The notes beneath the pieces were generated by a model. It saw only the letters and a program-made list of their open reading frames with translations. It was not told the DNA's origin and made no database searches. A stretch of 64,000 nt of DNA, from positions 1-64,000 of the forward strand of contig QHXI01000094.1 in assembly GCA_003222895.1 (NCBI GenBank). Reading direction: 5' to 3'. The translations under genes were made by a program, and so were the position numbers. Numbering within the stretch: the first letter of the stretch is position 1; each line of letters begins with the position of its first letter. Of this stretch, positions 8,299-16,978 are shown in pieces. Source of the stretch: Acidobacteriota bacterium (lineage in GTDB: Bacteria; Acidobacteriota; Blastocatellia; Pyrinomonadales; Pyrinomonadaceae).

Positions 8299-9057
8299 TT
8301 ATGCCAGCCGCAAGCAGAAAAACCTGCGACTGATCGGGTGAGTGAAGTTCCGTGCCCGCGACAGACGGCGCTCGCTAACAATTTCAAATCCTAATGATAT
8401 GAATAGCTGCTGCCATTCGGATTCATTACGGAACGTGCATGGCCCGGTGCGATCTCGCCATTTACGATTGTGAATCTCGCAAACTATTCGATCCCACGAA
8501 GTCGCGGGAATGTCTTCATAGATCACTACCTGACCGCCTTCGCGCAAGACGCGCCGCACTTCATTCAGGATCGAATGAACGTCTTGCGCATGATGCAACA
8601 CATAGCAGAGCAGTACCGCATCGACTGAATTATCTTCGAGCGGAAATCGTCGGCCATCAAAGCTACGAAAATCGATTGGCGCGACCGTCGCATCAGTCAC
8701 ATCGATTCCGATCACGCTCGTCCCGAGCATCGCGCTCAGGTGATGCGCGATGAAGCCGTTGCCACAACCAACGTCGAGAACTTCTGAACCGCGCGGTATC
8801 ATCCGCGCGATTTCCAGAGCCATGTCGTAAGCGCGGCCGACTTTGCGCCGCCGCTGCTCCCGCGCCCAGCGGCGTTTGATGCCGTCGGCCAGGATATCAA
8901 GTAGTTCTCTGCGCCATCTCTGCGCGCTCGGCGTCTGTGCGGTGAACTCTTCCGAGCAGGACAACTCACCGCCGAGACGCAGAGTACGCAGAGATTGCGC
9001 AGAGGAGAATTGTTTTGGGGAAGAATCCGGCGGAATGCGAGAAACGATTTGCGACAT
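8299..9057 (-). CDS. Class I SAM-dependent methyltransferase
   Basis: 252 residues from ATG 9057; the open frame runs on to 9384 without a convincing start. The SAM-binding motif I is VLDVGCGNGFIAHHL, followed by an acidic strand (VIGIDV) and motif IV-like DAVLLCYVLHHAQD, which matches the Methyltransf_11 fold. The substrate is unknown. Residues about 18-50 are encoded by a palindromic repeat (8907-9004), so the true protein may begin after it, for instance near MALEIARMIPRG. The gene is convergent with the exported-protein gene. Confidence 0.75.
   Translation of the reverse strand: MSQIVSRIPPDSSPKQFSSAQSLRTLRLGGELSCSEEFTAQTPSAQRWRRELLDILADGIKRRWAREQRRRKVGRAYDMALEIARMIPRGSEVLDVGCGNGFIAHHLSAMLGTSVIGIDVTDATVAPIDFRSFDGRRFPLEDNSVDAVLLCYVLHHAQDVHSILNEVRRVLREGGQVVIYEDIPATSWDRIVCEIHNRKWRDRTGPCTFRNESEWQQLFISLGFEIVSERRLSRARNFTHPISRRFFCLRLA
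8907..9004. repeat. Imperfect palindromic repeat inside the methyltransferase reading frame
   Basis: Two 43-base arms (8907-8949 and 8962-9004) are imperfect reverse complements around a 12-base spacer. They share words such as CTCTGCG and GGCGTCT. On the minus strand they are read in frame as LRTLRLGGELSCSEEF and TAQTPSAQRWRREL, low-complexity sequence unlike the rest of the enzyme. The element resembles the CTCTGCG-type repeats that are scattered in many environmental genomes. Confidence 0.75.
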
Positions 9058-9377
9058 CGCCTCGAACGTCAGCAATCGCGGTGCCGGTTCGATCTCTGAA
9101 AAATCTTGAGGCAATTGTGACGACGGATTCTGATGGCGCGAGACGATCGCGACCGGTGTCTGCCAGAATCGCCGGACTGCCGGAATCACCGGACAGGAGC
9201 AGCGATAATTGTCTCGCCAGATGACTTGGGGTAATTCTTTTACGGCCGCACGAAAATATTTTTGCCTCACCGCGAGATTAGGAATAAGCTTGCGCGCACC
9301 TCCGACTCTATTCTCCAAAAAACCCCGTGTGTGGTTCGCTCTCAATAAGACGCACTCGGGCATAGAAAGGAAAAAGC

Positions 9378-10019
9378 ATGTCAATCAATGTGGTATTTGA
9401 TCTGTCTCATCACAATGGGAACGTCGATTTGGAGCAAGCGCAGCAGGCCGGTTTGGTCGGGGTCATTCATAAAGCGACGCAGGGCACCGGCATGGTCGAC
9501 AACATGTACGCGACGAATCGACAGAAGGCGCAAGCGGCCGGGTTGCTTTGGGGCGCTTATCACTTTGGGACCGCGGGTGATGGTGCGGCGCAGGCGGATT
9601 TCTTTTTGAGCAAAGCGACGCCGGACGCGCAGACATTGCTCGTCCTCGACTACGAGCCGAATGGCAATTCGACGATGACTCTGGACCAGGCGAGGGCTTT
9701 CGTACAACGCATCCAGGACCAGACTGGAAGATATCCGGGGTTGTATTCAGGATCGCTGATCAAGCAACAGCTTGGTAGTAAGCCACCAGATCCAATTCTG
9801 TACAAATGTTTTCTGTGGATCGCCCAGTACGGGCCGGCGCCTACGCAAATTCCGCAAACATGGTCGACCTGGACCATGTGGCAATACACCGACGGCAATG
9901 TTGGGCCGCAGCCGCATTCGGTCGCCGGCATCGGCAACTGCGATCGCGATCAGTTCAATGGCACGACCGAACAGTTGCAGCAACTTTGGGGCGTCGCCGT
10001 TGATGCCGCTAACGGTTGA
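9378..10019 (+). CDS. Glycoside hydrolase family 25 lysozyme-like protein
   Basis: 213 residues. The N-terminal FDLSHHNGNVDL, then IHKATQG, AAGLLWGAYHFG and the catalytic strand LLVLDYEPN match the GH25 (Chalaropsis-type muramidase) barrel. Asp8, Asp91 and Glu93 are the expected active-site acids. The C-terminal part has WTMWQYTDG and a DRDQFNG tail, also usual in GH25. There is no signal peptide, so export would need another route, or it acts after lysis. AAAGGA precedes ATG 9378. It may cleave peptidoglycan between MurNAc and GlcNAc. It stands alone between the methyltransferase and queG. Confidence 0.85.
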   Translation: MSINVVFDLSHHNGNVDLEQAQQAGLVGVIHKATQGTGMVDNMYATNRQKAQAAGLLWGAYHFGTAGDGAAQADFFLSKATPDAQTLLVLDYEPNGNSTMTLDQARAFVQRIQDQTGRYPGLYSGSLIKQQLGSKPPDPILYKCFLWIAQYGPAPTQIPQTWSTWTMWQYTDGNVGPQPHSVAGIGNCDRDQFNGTTEQLQQLWGVAVDAANG

Positions 10020-10034
10020 TATTTTCATAAGACG

Positions 10035-11075
10035 CTATCCGTCAATCGAGGTGCGCGCGCGCGGCAAAGATTCGATCAGTGTGCGCGCATTTCGTTGGAG
10101 GCCCGAGAGCTTAGCGCGCTTCATAGCGCTGCGTCGAAACCGTTCGGCATAAGCTTCTTGGGTTAATTGAAGAATATCATCGAGCAACGCGTCGACGTTT
10201 CCCGCGCGCGGCTCGAACCGCGATTCAGTCGTCTCCGGGGTCATCTGATTCCATGGACAGACGTCCTGGCAGACGTCGCAACCGTAAAGCCAGCCTTCCA
10301 ACTCACTCGCAACTTCATCAGCAATTTCAGGGGCGCGAGATTCAATGGTCGCGTGCGAGATGCACCGACTTGAATTCAGCACGTAAGGCTCAACGATCGC
10401 GCCGGTTGGACACGCGTCTATGCAAAGCGTGCAACTGCCGCATTGATCCGCAACTTGTGTTTCGTCGTACGCTAGTTCGAGGTTCAGCAAGAGCTCGCCG
10501 AGGAACACCCATGAACCAAATTCATCCGTGATGAGGTTTGTGTGCTTGCCCATCCAACCCAAACCCGCGCGCACGGCCCAGGCCTTGTCCATCATCGGTT
10601 GAATATCGACGCAAACCTTACCTTCGGTTTGCGGCCACTGTGCTTTTGTCCATGAAAGCAACTCGCGAAGTTTGTCGCCGACGATTTCGTGATAGTCATC
10701 ACCCCAGGCGTAGCGGGAAACTTTTCCCGTTGTATTTTTAGAGCCGGCCCGCCCGCCGACGCGGGGGGCACTGACATGATGTTGATGCCGCGTGTTGTAA
10801 TTGATTGCGACCACGATGACTGAACTCGCGGCGGGAAAAATGTGCCGCGGATCGGTGCGCTGCTCAGGCTCGCGTTCCATCCATTTCATCTCGCCGTGAA
10901 ATCCGTGCGCCAGCCATCGCTGCAGGCGAGCGGCTTCATCGTTTAGCGCTTCAGCTCGAACGATACCAACTTTCTGAAAACCGAGTTGCAGCGCGCAGTT
11001 TTTGATTAGCGCGGAAGCTGCGGCGCGATCAAAGGATGCCTCAGTCGAGTTCTGCTTTTCTGCCTCAGCGATCAT
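10035..11075 (-). CDS. queG: Epoxyqueuosine reductase QueG
   Basis: 346 residues. QueG reduces epoxyqueuosine to queuosine in tRNA, using cobalamin and two [4Fe-4S] clusters. The clusters are visible as CGSCTLCIDACPTGA and GCDVCQDVCPWN. The N-terminal part (GFQKVGIVRAEAL, GFHGEMKWMEREPEQRTDPR) and SRYAWGDDYHE are typical. Residues about 100-115 (SAPRVGGRAGSKN), between INYNT and TGKVSRYAWG, are an in-frame insertion encoded by a palindromic repeat. It falls in a surface loop position, so the enzyme is probably still active. The gene is monocistronic and lies just downstream of the TonB-type receptor terminator. Confidence 0.93.
   Translation of the reverse strand: MIAEAEKQNSTEASFDRAAASALIKNCALQLGFQKVGIVRAEALNDEAARLQRWLAHGFHGEMKWMEREPEQRTDPRHIFPAASSVIVVAINYNTRHQHHVSAPRVGGRAGSKNTTGKVSRYAWGDDYHEIVGDKLRELLSWTKAQWPQTEGKVCVDIQPMMDKAWAVRAGLGWMGKHTNLITDEFGSWVFLGELLLNLELAYDETQVADQCGSCTLCIDACPTGAIVEPYVLNSSRCISHATIESRAPEIADEVASELEGWLYGCDVCQDVCPWNQMTPETTESRFEPRAGNVDALLDDILQLTQEAYAERFRRSAMKRAKLSGLQRNARTLIESLPRARTSIDG
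10749..10775. repeat. REP-like palindromic repeat inserted in frame in queG
   Basis: This 27-base segment matches the right arm of the twin repeat at 25017-25090 at 21 of 27 positions, including the terminal ACTGAC and the central GACGC. It is itself a small hairpin (CCGCCC...GGGGGG). In queG it adds about a dozen residues without breaking the frame. Confidence 0.7.
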
Positions 11076-11148
11076 CTGCGATTAGTATAGATGCTACGCC
11101 GGGCGGCGGGTTAGCGAACATCTTCATTCTCAATTCGACAAACAGAAA

Positions 11149-11172
11149 GGGCGCGTCCCGAAAGACGCGCCC
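11149..11172 (-). terminator. Rho-independent terminator after the TonB-type receptor gene
   Basis: A perfect 9-base stem (GGGCGCGTC / GACGCGCCC) with a six-base loop lies 25 bases beyond the receptor stop. On the minus strand it is followed by TTTCTGTTTG. Placement and T-rich tail support termination of the receptor transcript before queG. Confidence 0.75.
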
Positions 11173-11196
11173 GCAAGGGTTCAGACTACTTTTCGC

Positions 11197-14100
11197 TTAC
11201 CATTCGAAGCGTACTGCCAACTGCACTTGTCGCTCGCGGAAGAGCGTGCTGTCGGCGCCGGTCGTCTGGCCGAAAGTTGGGTTGAAGGTCAAAGTCGTAC
11301 CAGAGAGGTTATAGAGCGTCGTGTTCACGGTAGTAACCTCAGTTCGGTTGAAGAAGTTAAAGGCCTCGGCGAGCACTTCGATTTTTGCCTTTTCGCCAAT
11401 TGGGAAGCGGCGGGAAAGGCGTAGATCGAGGAACTGAATCGAGGGCTGTTTGAAGAAGTTTCGTGGCAGTCCCGGATACCGGGTGGCTCCGCCCGAACCA
11501 TTAATACCACCACCAGGCGTAAAGCAAGCGGGGGTTGTGGCGGGGTCGCTACCAGCAGGTCCGATGCAAACGCCCGTGGCCGCGTTGGGTGTGTAGCCCG
11601 CAGCGGATGCGCTGATCGATCCAGACACATTGCCGGTGTAGCGCTGTCCTGAGAACCAGTTGAAGATCGGCGAGATCGTCCAGCCGTTAAGCAGAGCATG
11701 CGCCGCCTTGTTGTCCTTGTTCTTGTAGCTGGTGTTGTAGACCAGGCTGAACGTGAACTTATGACGCCGGTCGAAAGCGGATAGTGCATTTTCACCTGCT
11801 TGATCGAAAGCATTCAACGGCAGGTTATTCGAGGTGAACGTGACCGAACTCTGCCCGCTGTCGTACGCGCGCGACAGGGTGTAGTTGCTCTGGATTTGCA
11901 TACCCTTCGTCATGCGACGATTGAACTGAAGGACCAGGGCGTTGTACTTGGAAAATACGTCGCTGCGAATCTCAGTGATTTGAGCGTAGAGAGGATTTGG
12001 TCTCGCGGTCGTAAAAGCAGTCCGCTGACTAGCGCCGAGGAAAATCGGCATGCGGACAATTTGTCCATTCGCAGGTCCTCCCACTGCCGTCACGTTCACA
12101 AACTGCAAGTTTGGTGTGCCGGGAGCCGGCAAATTAGTATCGACGAAGTTTGGGAGATACTGGCCATAGCTAAAAAGATACGAAGCTGAAACCACGGTGT
12201 TGTGCGCAATCTCACGTTCAAAGACCGCGTCTAATTGCTGGATCCGCGGCAACTGGAAGTTCGATGCAAAGTACTGAATTGCGCTGGGGACCAGAGTTCC
12301 GGCAGCCAAAAGGTTCGGATAGCTTGGAGAGCCGGCACTGCCAGCTTGAAGGGTCACTTGCCGCTGGGCCACGTCGGTTCCAACTCCGGTGTTGATGAGC
12401 GCGTTATAGACTGTCGAGTTAATGACTCGGCCGAAATAAACGCCATAGCCGCCGCGAATGGAAGTTTTGCCGTCGCCGTTGACGTCATAGGCAAACCCAA
12501 TCCGCGGACCGAAGTTATTTTTGTCGCTAACTCGGTTCCCTGTTTGCGGTAGCGCCGAATTGATCCGAGCCACTGTGTTTGTCGGGTTCTGCTGGTACTC
12601 GTAACGCAGCCCGAGATTTAGAGTTAAGCGGGGCGAAACCCGCCAGTCGTCCTGAAGGAAGAAGTTGTAATCATTGGTGCTCAAGGTCAATCCGAGTACA
12701 CCCAGTCCCTGATTGAAATTACCGGAGTAACACCTGCCGCTAAACCTGCTGGTGCTGCTGTAGCACGTCGTGGTTCCCGGCAGCGCACCCCTGAAGTTGG
12801 TGTAGTCAAGGATGAAATCATTCAACGACCCGGTGAAGCCCAGCGTATTCACGCCACCATTGTAATTGAACTCGCCGCCACTAAAGCGAAGGTTGTTGAT
12901 GATGTCCTTGGCGTGATTAACATCTCCACCAAACTTCAGCGTGTGATCACCCATCGTATAAGTCATCGTATCGGCAAACTGGGTACGCCTCTCATCAGGA
13001 AACGCGACCCGTTCGAGAAAAGTCGGCATACCGAACGAGAAGCCGTTGGTGATAAATGTGTTCGGCGATCTTCCGCCAACCGAGTTGGTTGGTTCACCCG
13101 CCAGTGGCGGCTGACTAAACTCGTATTCAAAGTCCTGCCCGTACTGGAAGCGGGCCTCGTTGACGAATTTGCTTGAAATAGTTGAAGCGAGTCGCAGATT
13201 CAGGAATCTGGCGCGCACAAAGTCATCACCAAAATTATCTCTGGCGAGGGTGTTCGTCGCCTGGGTCTGGATGCCCGCGGGTGAATTCCATTTCAGCCAA
13301 TTGAAGGTTGCCGTAAACACATTATTAGAATTGAGGTGCCAATCGACCTTCGGCAAAAAGATAAGATTGTCGCCGCGACGAGGAAGGGTGCCGGAAAGGC
13401 CGTTCAGGAAAGTGAGCGCGGTGTCGACTTGTGCGGCAGTCAATCCTTTGCCGGTCGTCAGCGCGTTGGTGGCGCTGGCAGTTCCCCTACTGCTACCCGC
13501 AACCAGTCCGGGGCACAAGGCGTTGGAGGTTTGGGTACCTAAGGCGGTGGTCAGCAAACATCTATCCGCAGTGTTCAAGAAATTGGGATCAGTAAATCTC
13601 GCCAAACCAGGAAAATTACGACGCTGTTGGTCGTAGCTGAAAAAGAAAAACACTTTGTCTTTCACAATGGGCCCGCCGATGGTGCCCCCGAATTGGTAAC
13701 GCACGTCGACGGGTTTGATCCCGACAGGCGTGAATACGCCATTGACCAATACAGAGTTAGTTGCCAGCGGATTCCGGGTGCCCCATTTATTGTTCCGGTC
13801 ATAGAGAAATCCCGAACCGTGAAGTTCGTTAGTTCCGGATTTGGTTACGGCATTCGTGACGCCGCCGGCCGAACGGCCGTACTCAGCAGAGTAACTCGAG
13901 GTGTTGACCTGAAATTCTTTGATTGATGCCTGGCTGATTACGTACGGGATGCGTGTGCGTCCCCGTTCTTCGGCGAAGAACGCCTGATTGTTGTCGCCGC
14001 CATCGACGGTGTTGTTATTCAACAGCCCAGAGATTCCGCGAAAGCTGATCAAGCCGAACGTTCCATCCGGAACTGCGCCGGGCGTAAGAATCGCAAAGTT

Positions 14101-14571
14101 GGACCAGCGCCGGCCGTTAATCGGCGATTCGTTAATCGTTGTTTGATTAATGTTACTCGAGAAATCCTGCTGCGTCGTATTGATAACTGGCGCCTCAGCG
14201 GTGATGGTTACCGTTCCGCCAGAGACCCCTTGGAGCGCTAGGGGAACTTCCAGATTCGTTAAGCGGCCGACCTCGACTACGACTGTGGGGCTGGAGAATG
14301 GGGAAAACCCGGTCGCATTTATGCTCACGGTGTAGGAGCCGGGATCGAGGTTTACAATTCTAAAGCCACCGTTGTCGTCAGTCGTTGCGGTAGCTTCTTT
14401 GGCGGTCCCATTGTTTTTTGCGGTGACCGCAGCTCCCGACACTACTTCCTTATTAGGATTCGTGACGGTACCACTGATGCCACCTGTCACCGTACCTTGC
14501 GCCATTGCGCTAACTGCGCAAAATGCGGTGACGAGCAGGGAAGCAAAACAGAAGCGTAGAAATTTACTCAT
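11197..14571 (-). CDS. TonB-dependent receptor-like outer membrane protein with carboxypeptidase regulatory domain (Oar-like)
   Basis: 1124 residues from ATG 14571, chosen because AAGGAG lies just upstream and a signal peptide follows (FASLLVTAFCAVSAMAQG); the frame extends 15 codons further without support. Residues about 27-110 are a carboxypeptidase regulatory-like domain (GISGTVTNPNKEVVSGAAVT, NLDPGSYTVSINATGF). Then comes a plug-like region (NNNTVDGGDNNQAFF, VNTSSYSAEYGRSAGGVTNA) and a long beta-barrel ending in RQVQLAVRFEW with a terminal aromatic residue. Such Oar-like receptors are very abundant in Acidobacteriota and are thought to import or bind glycans or peptides. The substrate is unknown. 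No transport partner is adjacent. Confidence 0.92.
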   Translation of the reverse strand: MSKFLRFCFASLLVTAFCAVSAMAQGTVTGGISGTVTNPNKEVVSGAAVTAKNNGTAKEATATTDDNGGFRIVNLDPGSYTVSINATGFSPFSSPTVVVEVGRLTNLEVPLALQGVSGGTVTITAEAPVINTTQQDFSSNINQTTINESPINGRRWSNFAILTPGAVPDGTFGLISFRGISGLLNNNTVDGGDNNQAFFAEERGRTRIPYVISQASIKEFQVNTSSYSAEYGRSAGGVTNAVTKSGTNELHGSGFLYDRNNKWGTRNPLATNSVLVNGVFTPVGIKPVDVRYQFGGTIGGPIVKDKVFFFFSYDQQRRNFPGLARFTDPNFLNTADRCLLTTALGTQTSNALCPGLVAGSSRGTASATNALTTGKGLTAAQVDTALTFLNGLSGTLPRRGDNLIFLPKVDWHLNSNNVFTATFNWLKWNSPAGIQTQATNTLARDNFGDDFVRARFLNLRLASTISSKFVNEARFQYGQDFEYEFSQPPLAGEPTNSVGGRSPNTFITNGFSFGMPTFLERVAFPDERRTQFADTMTYTMGDHTLKFGGDVNHAKDIINNLRFSGGEFNYNGGVNTLGFTGSLNDFILDYTNFRGALPGTTTCYSSTSRFSGRCYSGNFNQGLGVLGLTLSTNDYNFFLQDDWRVSPRLTLNLGLRYEYQQNPTNTVARINSALPQTGNRVSDKNNFGPRIGFAYDVNGDGKTSIRGGYGVYFGRVINSTVYNALINTGVGTDVAQRQVTLQAGSAGSPSYPNLLAAGTLVPSAIQYFASNFQLPRIQQLDAVFEREIAHNTVVSASYLFSYGQYLPNFVDTNLPAPGTPNLQFVNVTAVGGPANGQIVRMPIFLGASQRTAFTTARPNPLYAQITEIRSDVFSKYNALVLQFNRRMTKGMQIQSNYTLSRAYDSGQSSVTFTSNNLPLNAFDQAGENALSAFDRRHKFTFSLVYNTSYKNKDNKAAHALLNGWTISPIFNWFSGQRYTGNVSGSISASAAGYTPNAATGVCIGPAGSDPATTPACFTPGGGINGSGGATRYPGLPRNFFKQPSIQFLDLRLSRRFPIGEKAKIEVLAEAFNFFNRTEVTTVNTTLYNLSGTTLTFNPTFGQTTGADSTLFRERQVQLAVRFEW

Positions 14572-15019
14572 AAGCGGAGAACTCCTTAAGGGGAAATCAG
14601 AATCGTTGAAGAACATGATGCGCCCGAACCATCGCGCGCAAAGCTAACTGAGACCGTTAAAAACTTTTTGGACTGCGTCTTTCGAAGGATTGACTGCCGA
14701 AAAGTGCAGAAGGCGGTTTCTATCATGTTGAGCGTTAACTGCGCAAGCATAAAACTATCAGAATTCAGTTCGCTTCTTACTTGCGCTCGTCAATTTTCGT
14801 CGACATTTTTCGTGGCCGCGCAGGAACTGCAATTTTTCGCAAGAATTGTGCCTCAAACGCCTGCGGAGCAGAATTGAACCAAGCGTTCGGTTTGTTGCGT
14901 CTAATCTAACCCCTGAAGTATCAGACCAAAATATTGCGGACGAGATTTTGGATTTTCTATGAAAATCTAAACTACGGCAGACAAAAAGTTCTTTAATCCA
15001 GGCGCGGTTGAATTTTATG
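14572..15019. other. Non-coding stretch upstream of the receptor gene
   Basis: About 450 bases with no credible gene. It must hold the promoter of the receptor gene, read leftward, with the AAGGAG site at its left end. The rest is AT-rich (for example ATTTTGGATTTTCTATGAAAA near 14945) and shows no clear hairpin or repeat. The right end adjoins the thiolase remnant. Confidence 0.5.
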
Positions 15020-15283
15020 CTACACGATTTCCACGATCATCGCGATTCCTTGTCCCCCCGCCGATGCAGGCTGTCGTGTCGCCCCATAGATGGCGTCGCC
15101 GGAAGTTTGCAACGCGTTGCCGACGATTGTGTGATCGATTTCTTCGGGCGCCACTCCCGTCGTTTCCAGCGCCGCACGGGCCGCGATTGCGCCGAGATCG
15201 ATCGCCGAAATATCTTTCAACGCGCCAACGGACTCGCCCATCGGCGTTCGTTTCCCACCCAAAATGAAAACGTCTCGAGACAT
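15020..15283 (-). pseudogene. Thiolase remnant with a large internal deletion
   Basis: Codons 1-68 read as the N-terminus of an acetyl-CoA acetyltransferase (MSRDVFILGGKRTPMGESVG, AIDLGAIAARAALE, VGNALQTSGDAIYGA). The last residues, GGQGIAMIVEIV, match the usual thiolase C-terminus (GGGQGIAM-type). A normal thiolase is about 390 residues and this frame has 87, so roughly 300 central residues are missing, including both active-site cysteine regions. Next to the joint, another frame reads ACIGGG across a run of six G, so one extra base is also likely. Nothing downstream restores the gene. It is non-functional as a thiolase. Confidence 0.75.
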
Positions 15284-15532
15284 GAATTATGATTGCCCTC
15301 TCTTTGTTGGTAAGAACGTTCAGATCGAAACTAAACAAACTAACAGAGCCAAAAAATCGAGTCAATTTCGACCTTGTTGCAGCGGCGATCTGGATCACGC
15401 ACGATGAGGAGAGGCGCTTGCAAAACGGCTCAGTTCCGAATACTTTTTAAGCAAGCATCTCAGAGGCCTCGCCCGATCTGCGCAGTAACTTCTGGGAGCA
15501 GATTTCTCAAAATTTTTCAGGAGTACCTCGAA

Positions 15533-16978
15533 ATGAAAATAATTGGTTTGCACTCTTCGCCGATCTCTTCTCTAAGTCGTGACGGGTTCGGGAGCATTTG
15601 CCAAGAGCGCCGTCTATCAAGCATCTCAACTCCCAGCCGGAAGAACACCACGCTGCTGGACCAGGCCCGCAAGACTCCGATTTTCCTAACGTCCGTCTTG
15701 ATCATCTTTATTTCTCAAGCCGTCGTTGGTCAGACCCAAAAGGATGTCGAGCGTGATCGAAACCGGGGTGTGGTCATGTTGGGACTGATGAAGGACTATT
15801 TGAAGGAATACTATTACGATCCGTCGTACCACGGAATGGATCTTGAAAGCCGCTTCAAGGTTTCTGAAAACAAGATTCATGAGGCCGCGAATATTTCGCA
15901 AGTGCTTGGCATCATCGCGCAAACGATGGTTGAGTTAAACGACTCGCACACGTTCTTTGTTCCACCTTCGCGACCGGTGGATGTCGATTATGGATGGAGA
16001 ATGCAGGCAATTGGCAACCTCTGTCTGGTCACCGAAGTGGACGCGGACAGCGACGCGGCCGTTCAGGGCCTTCATCCCGGAGACCAGGTTCTTTCGGTTG
16101 ATGGATTCAAGCCAACGCGCGAGTCGCTGTGGAAAATGGAATACAACTATAACGTGTTGAGACCTCAGCCGGGTAAGCGAATCGTCATACGCACGCCGGC
16201 CGGCGAGGAGCGGGAACTCGCGTTGAAGGCCAAGGTGGAAAAGCGGCCAAAGCAAATCAATCCTGAAGAATGGTTCAACCAGGCATTCAAGGATCAAGAG
16301 GATGAAAAGAAACTGCCGCGATACTTTGACTTGAACGCGGACGTCCTCATTTGGAAGCTGAGGCATTTCGATCTAACTGAAAGCAAAATGGCCGATATGA
16401 TGAAGCGGGCAAAGGAACGCAAAGCCCTCGTACTCGACTTGCGCGGCAATGGCGGCGGACAGGAAGTAGCCCTACAAAAACTTATCGGCTACTTCTTCGA
16501 TCACGACCTCACCGTCGGTGAGATGAAGCGACGGAAGGAAACTAGGCCTCTCAAAGCAAAGTCGCGTGGCGATAATGTGTTCAAGGGCCAACTAGTGGTG
16601 TTGATTGATAGTAATTCAGCCTCAGCGTCCGAGCTGTTTGCTCGCGTAATTCAAATTGAGAAACGTGGGACCGTCATTGGGGACCGCTCTGCCGGCGCCG
16701 TGATGCGCTCGGTATTCCGACCAGGAGCCCTCGGAGACATGAGCAACGGCAATATGATTTTTTACGGAGCATCCATCACCGATGCGGACATAATTATGTC
16801 GGATGGCAAGGGTCTTGAACATATGGGAGTTGTCCCCGATGAACTCGTACTGCCGACGCCCGTCAACCTTGCGGCCAAACATGATCCGGTACTGGCGCGA
16901 GCGGCGGCACTGGTTGGCTTCGAGCTAACGCCCGAGAAAGCGGGAGCGATGTTTCCGGCTGAAAAGGAGAAGGACTGA
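15533..16978 (+). CDS. S41 family C-terminal processing-type peptidase with PDZ domain
   Basis: 481 residues from ATG 15533, which has AGGAG about nine bases upstream; the frame extends 53 codons further without a ribosome site. An unusually long basic N-terminus precedes a hydrophobic segment (PIFLTSVLIIFISQAVVG), so the protein is exported or membrane-anchored. A PDZ-like region follows (IGNLCLVTEVDADSDAAVQG, LHPGDQVLSVDGF). The S41 core is seen in ALVLDLRGNGGGQEV, LVVLIDSNSASASELFA (probable nucleophile in this segment) and GTVIGDRSAGAVM. It probably degrades periplasmic proteins. It reads toward the RDD gene, and the stops abut. Confidence 0.85.
   Translation: MKIIGLHSSPISSLSRDGFGSICQERRLSSISTPSRKNTTLLDQARKTPIFLTSVLIIFISQAVVGQTQKDVERDRNRGVVMLGLMKDYLKEYYYDPSYHGMDLESRFKVSENKIHEAANISQVLGIIAQTMVELNDSHTFFVPPSRPVDVDYGWRMQAIGNLCLVTEVDADSDAAVQGLHPGDQVLSVDGFKPTRESLWKMEYNYNVLRPQPGKRIVIRTPAGEERELALKAKVEKRPKQINPEEWFNQAFKDQEDEKKLPRYFDLNADVLIWKLRHFDLTESKMADMMKRAKERKALVLDLRGNGGGQEVALQKLIGYFFDHDLTVGEMKRRKETRPLKAKSRGDNVFKGQLVVLIDSNSASASELFARVIQIEKRGTVIGDRSAGAVMRSVFRPGALGDMSNGNMIFYGASITDADIIMSDGKGLEHMGVVPDELVLPTPVNLAAKHDPVLARAAALVGFELTPEKAGAMFPAEKEKD

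Noticed and set aside
15015-15398. Second minus-strand frame over the thiolase remnant
   Set aside because: Arginine-rich shadow; only its ACIGGG piece matters, as a sign of the frameshift at the G run.
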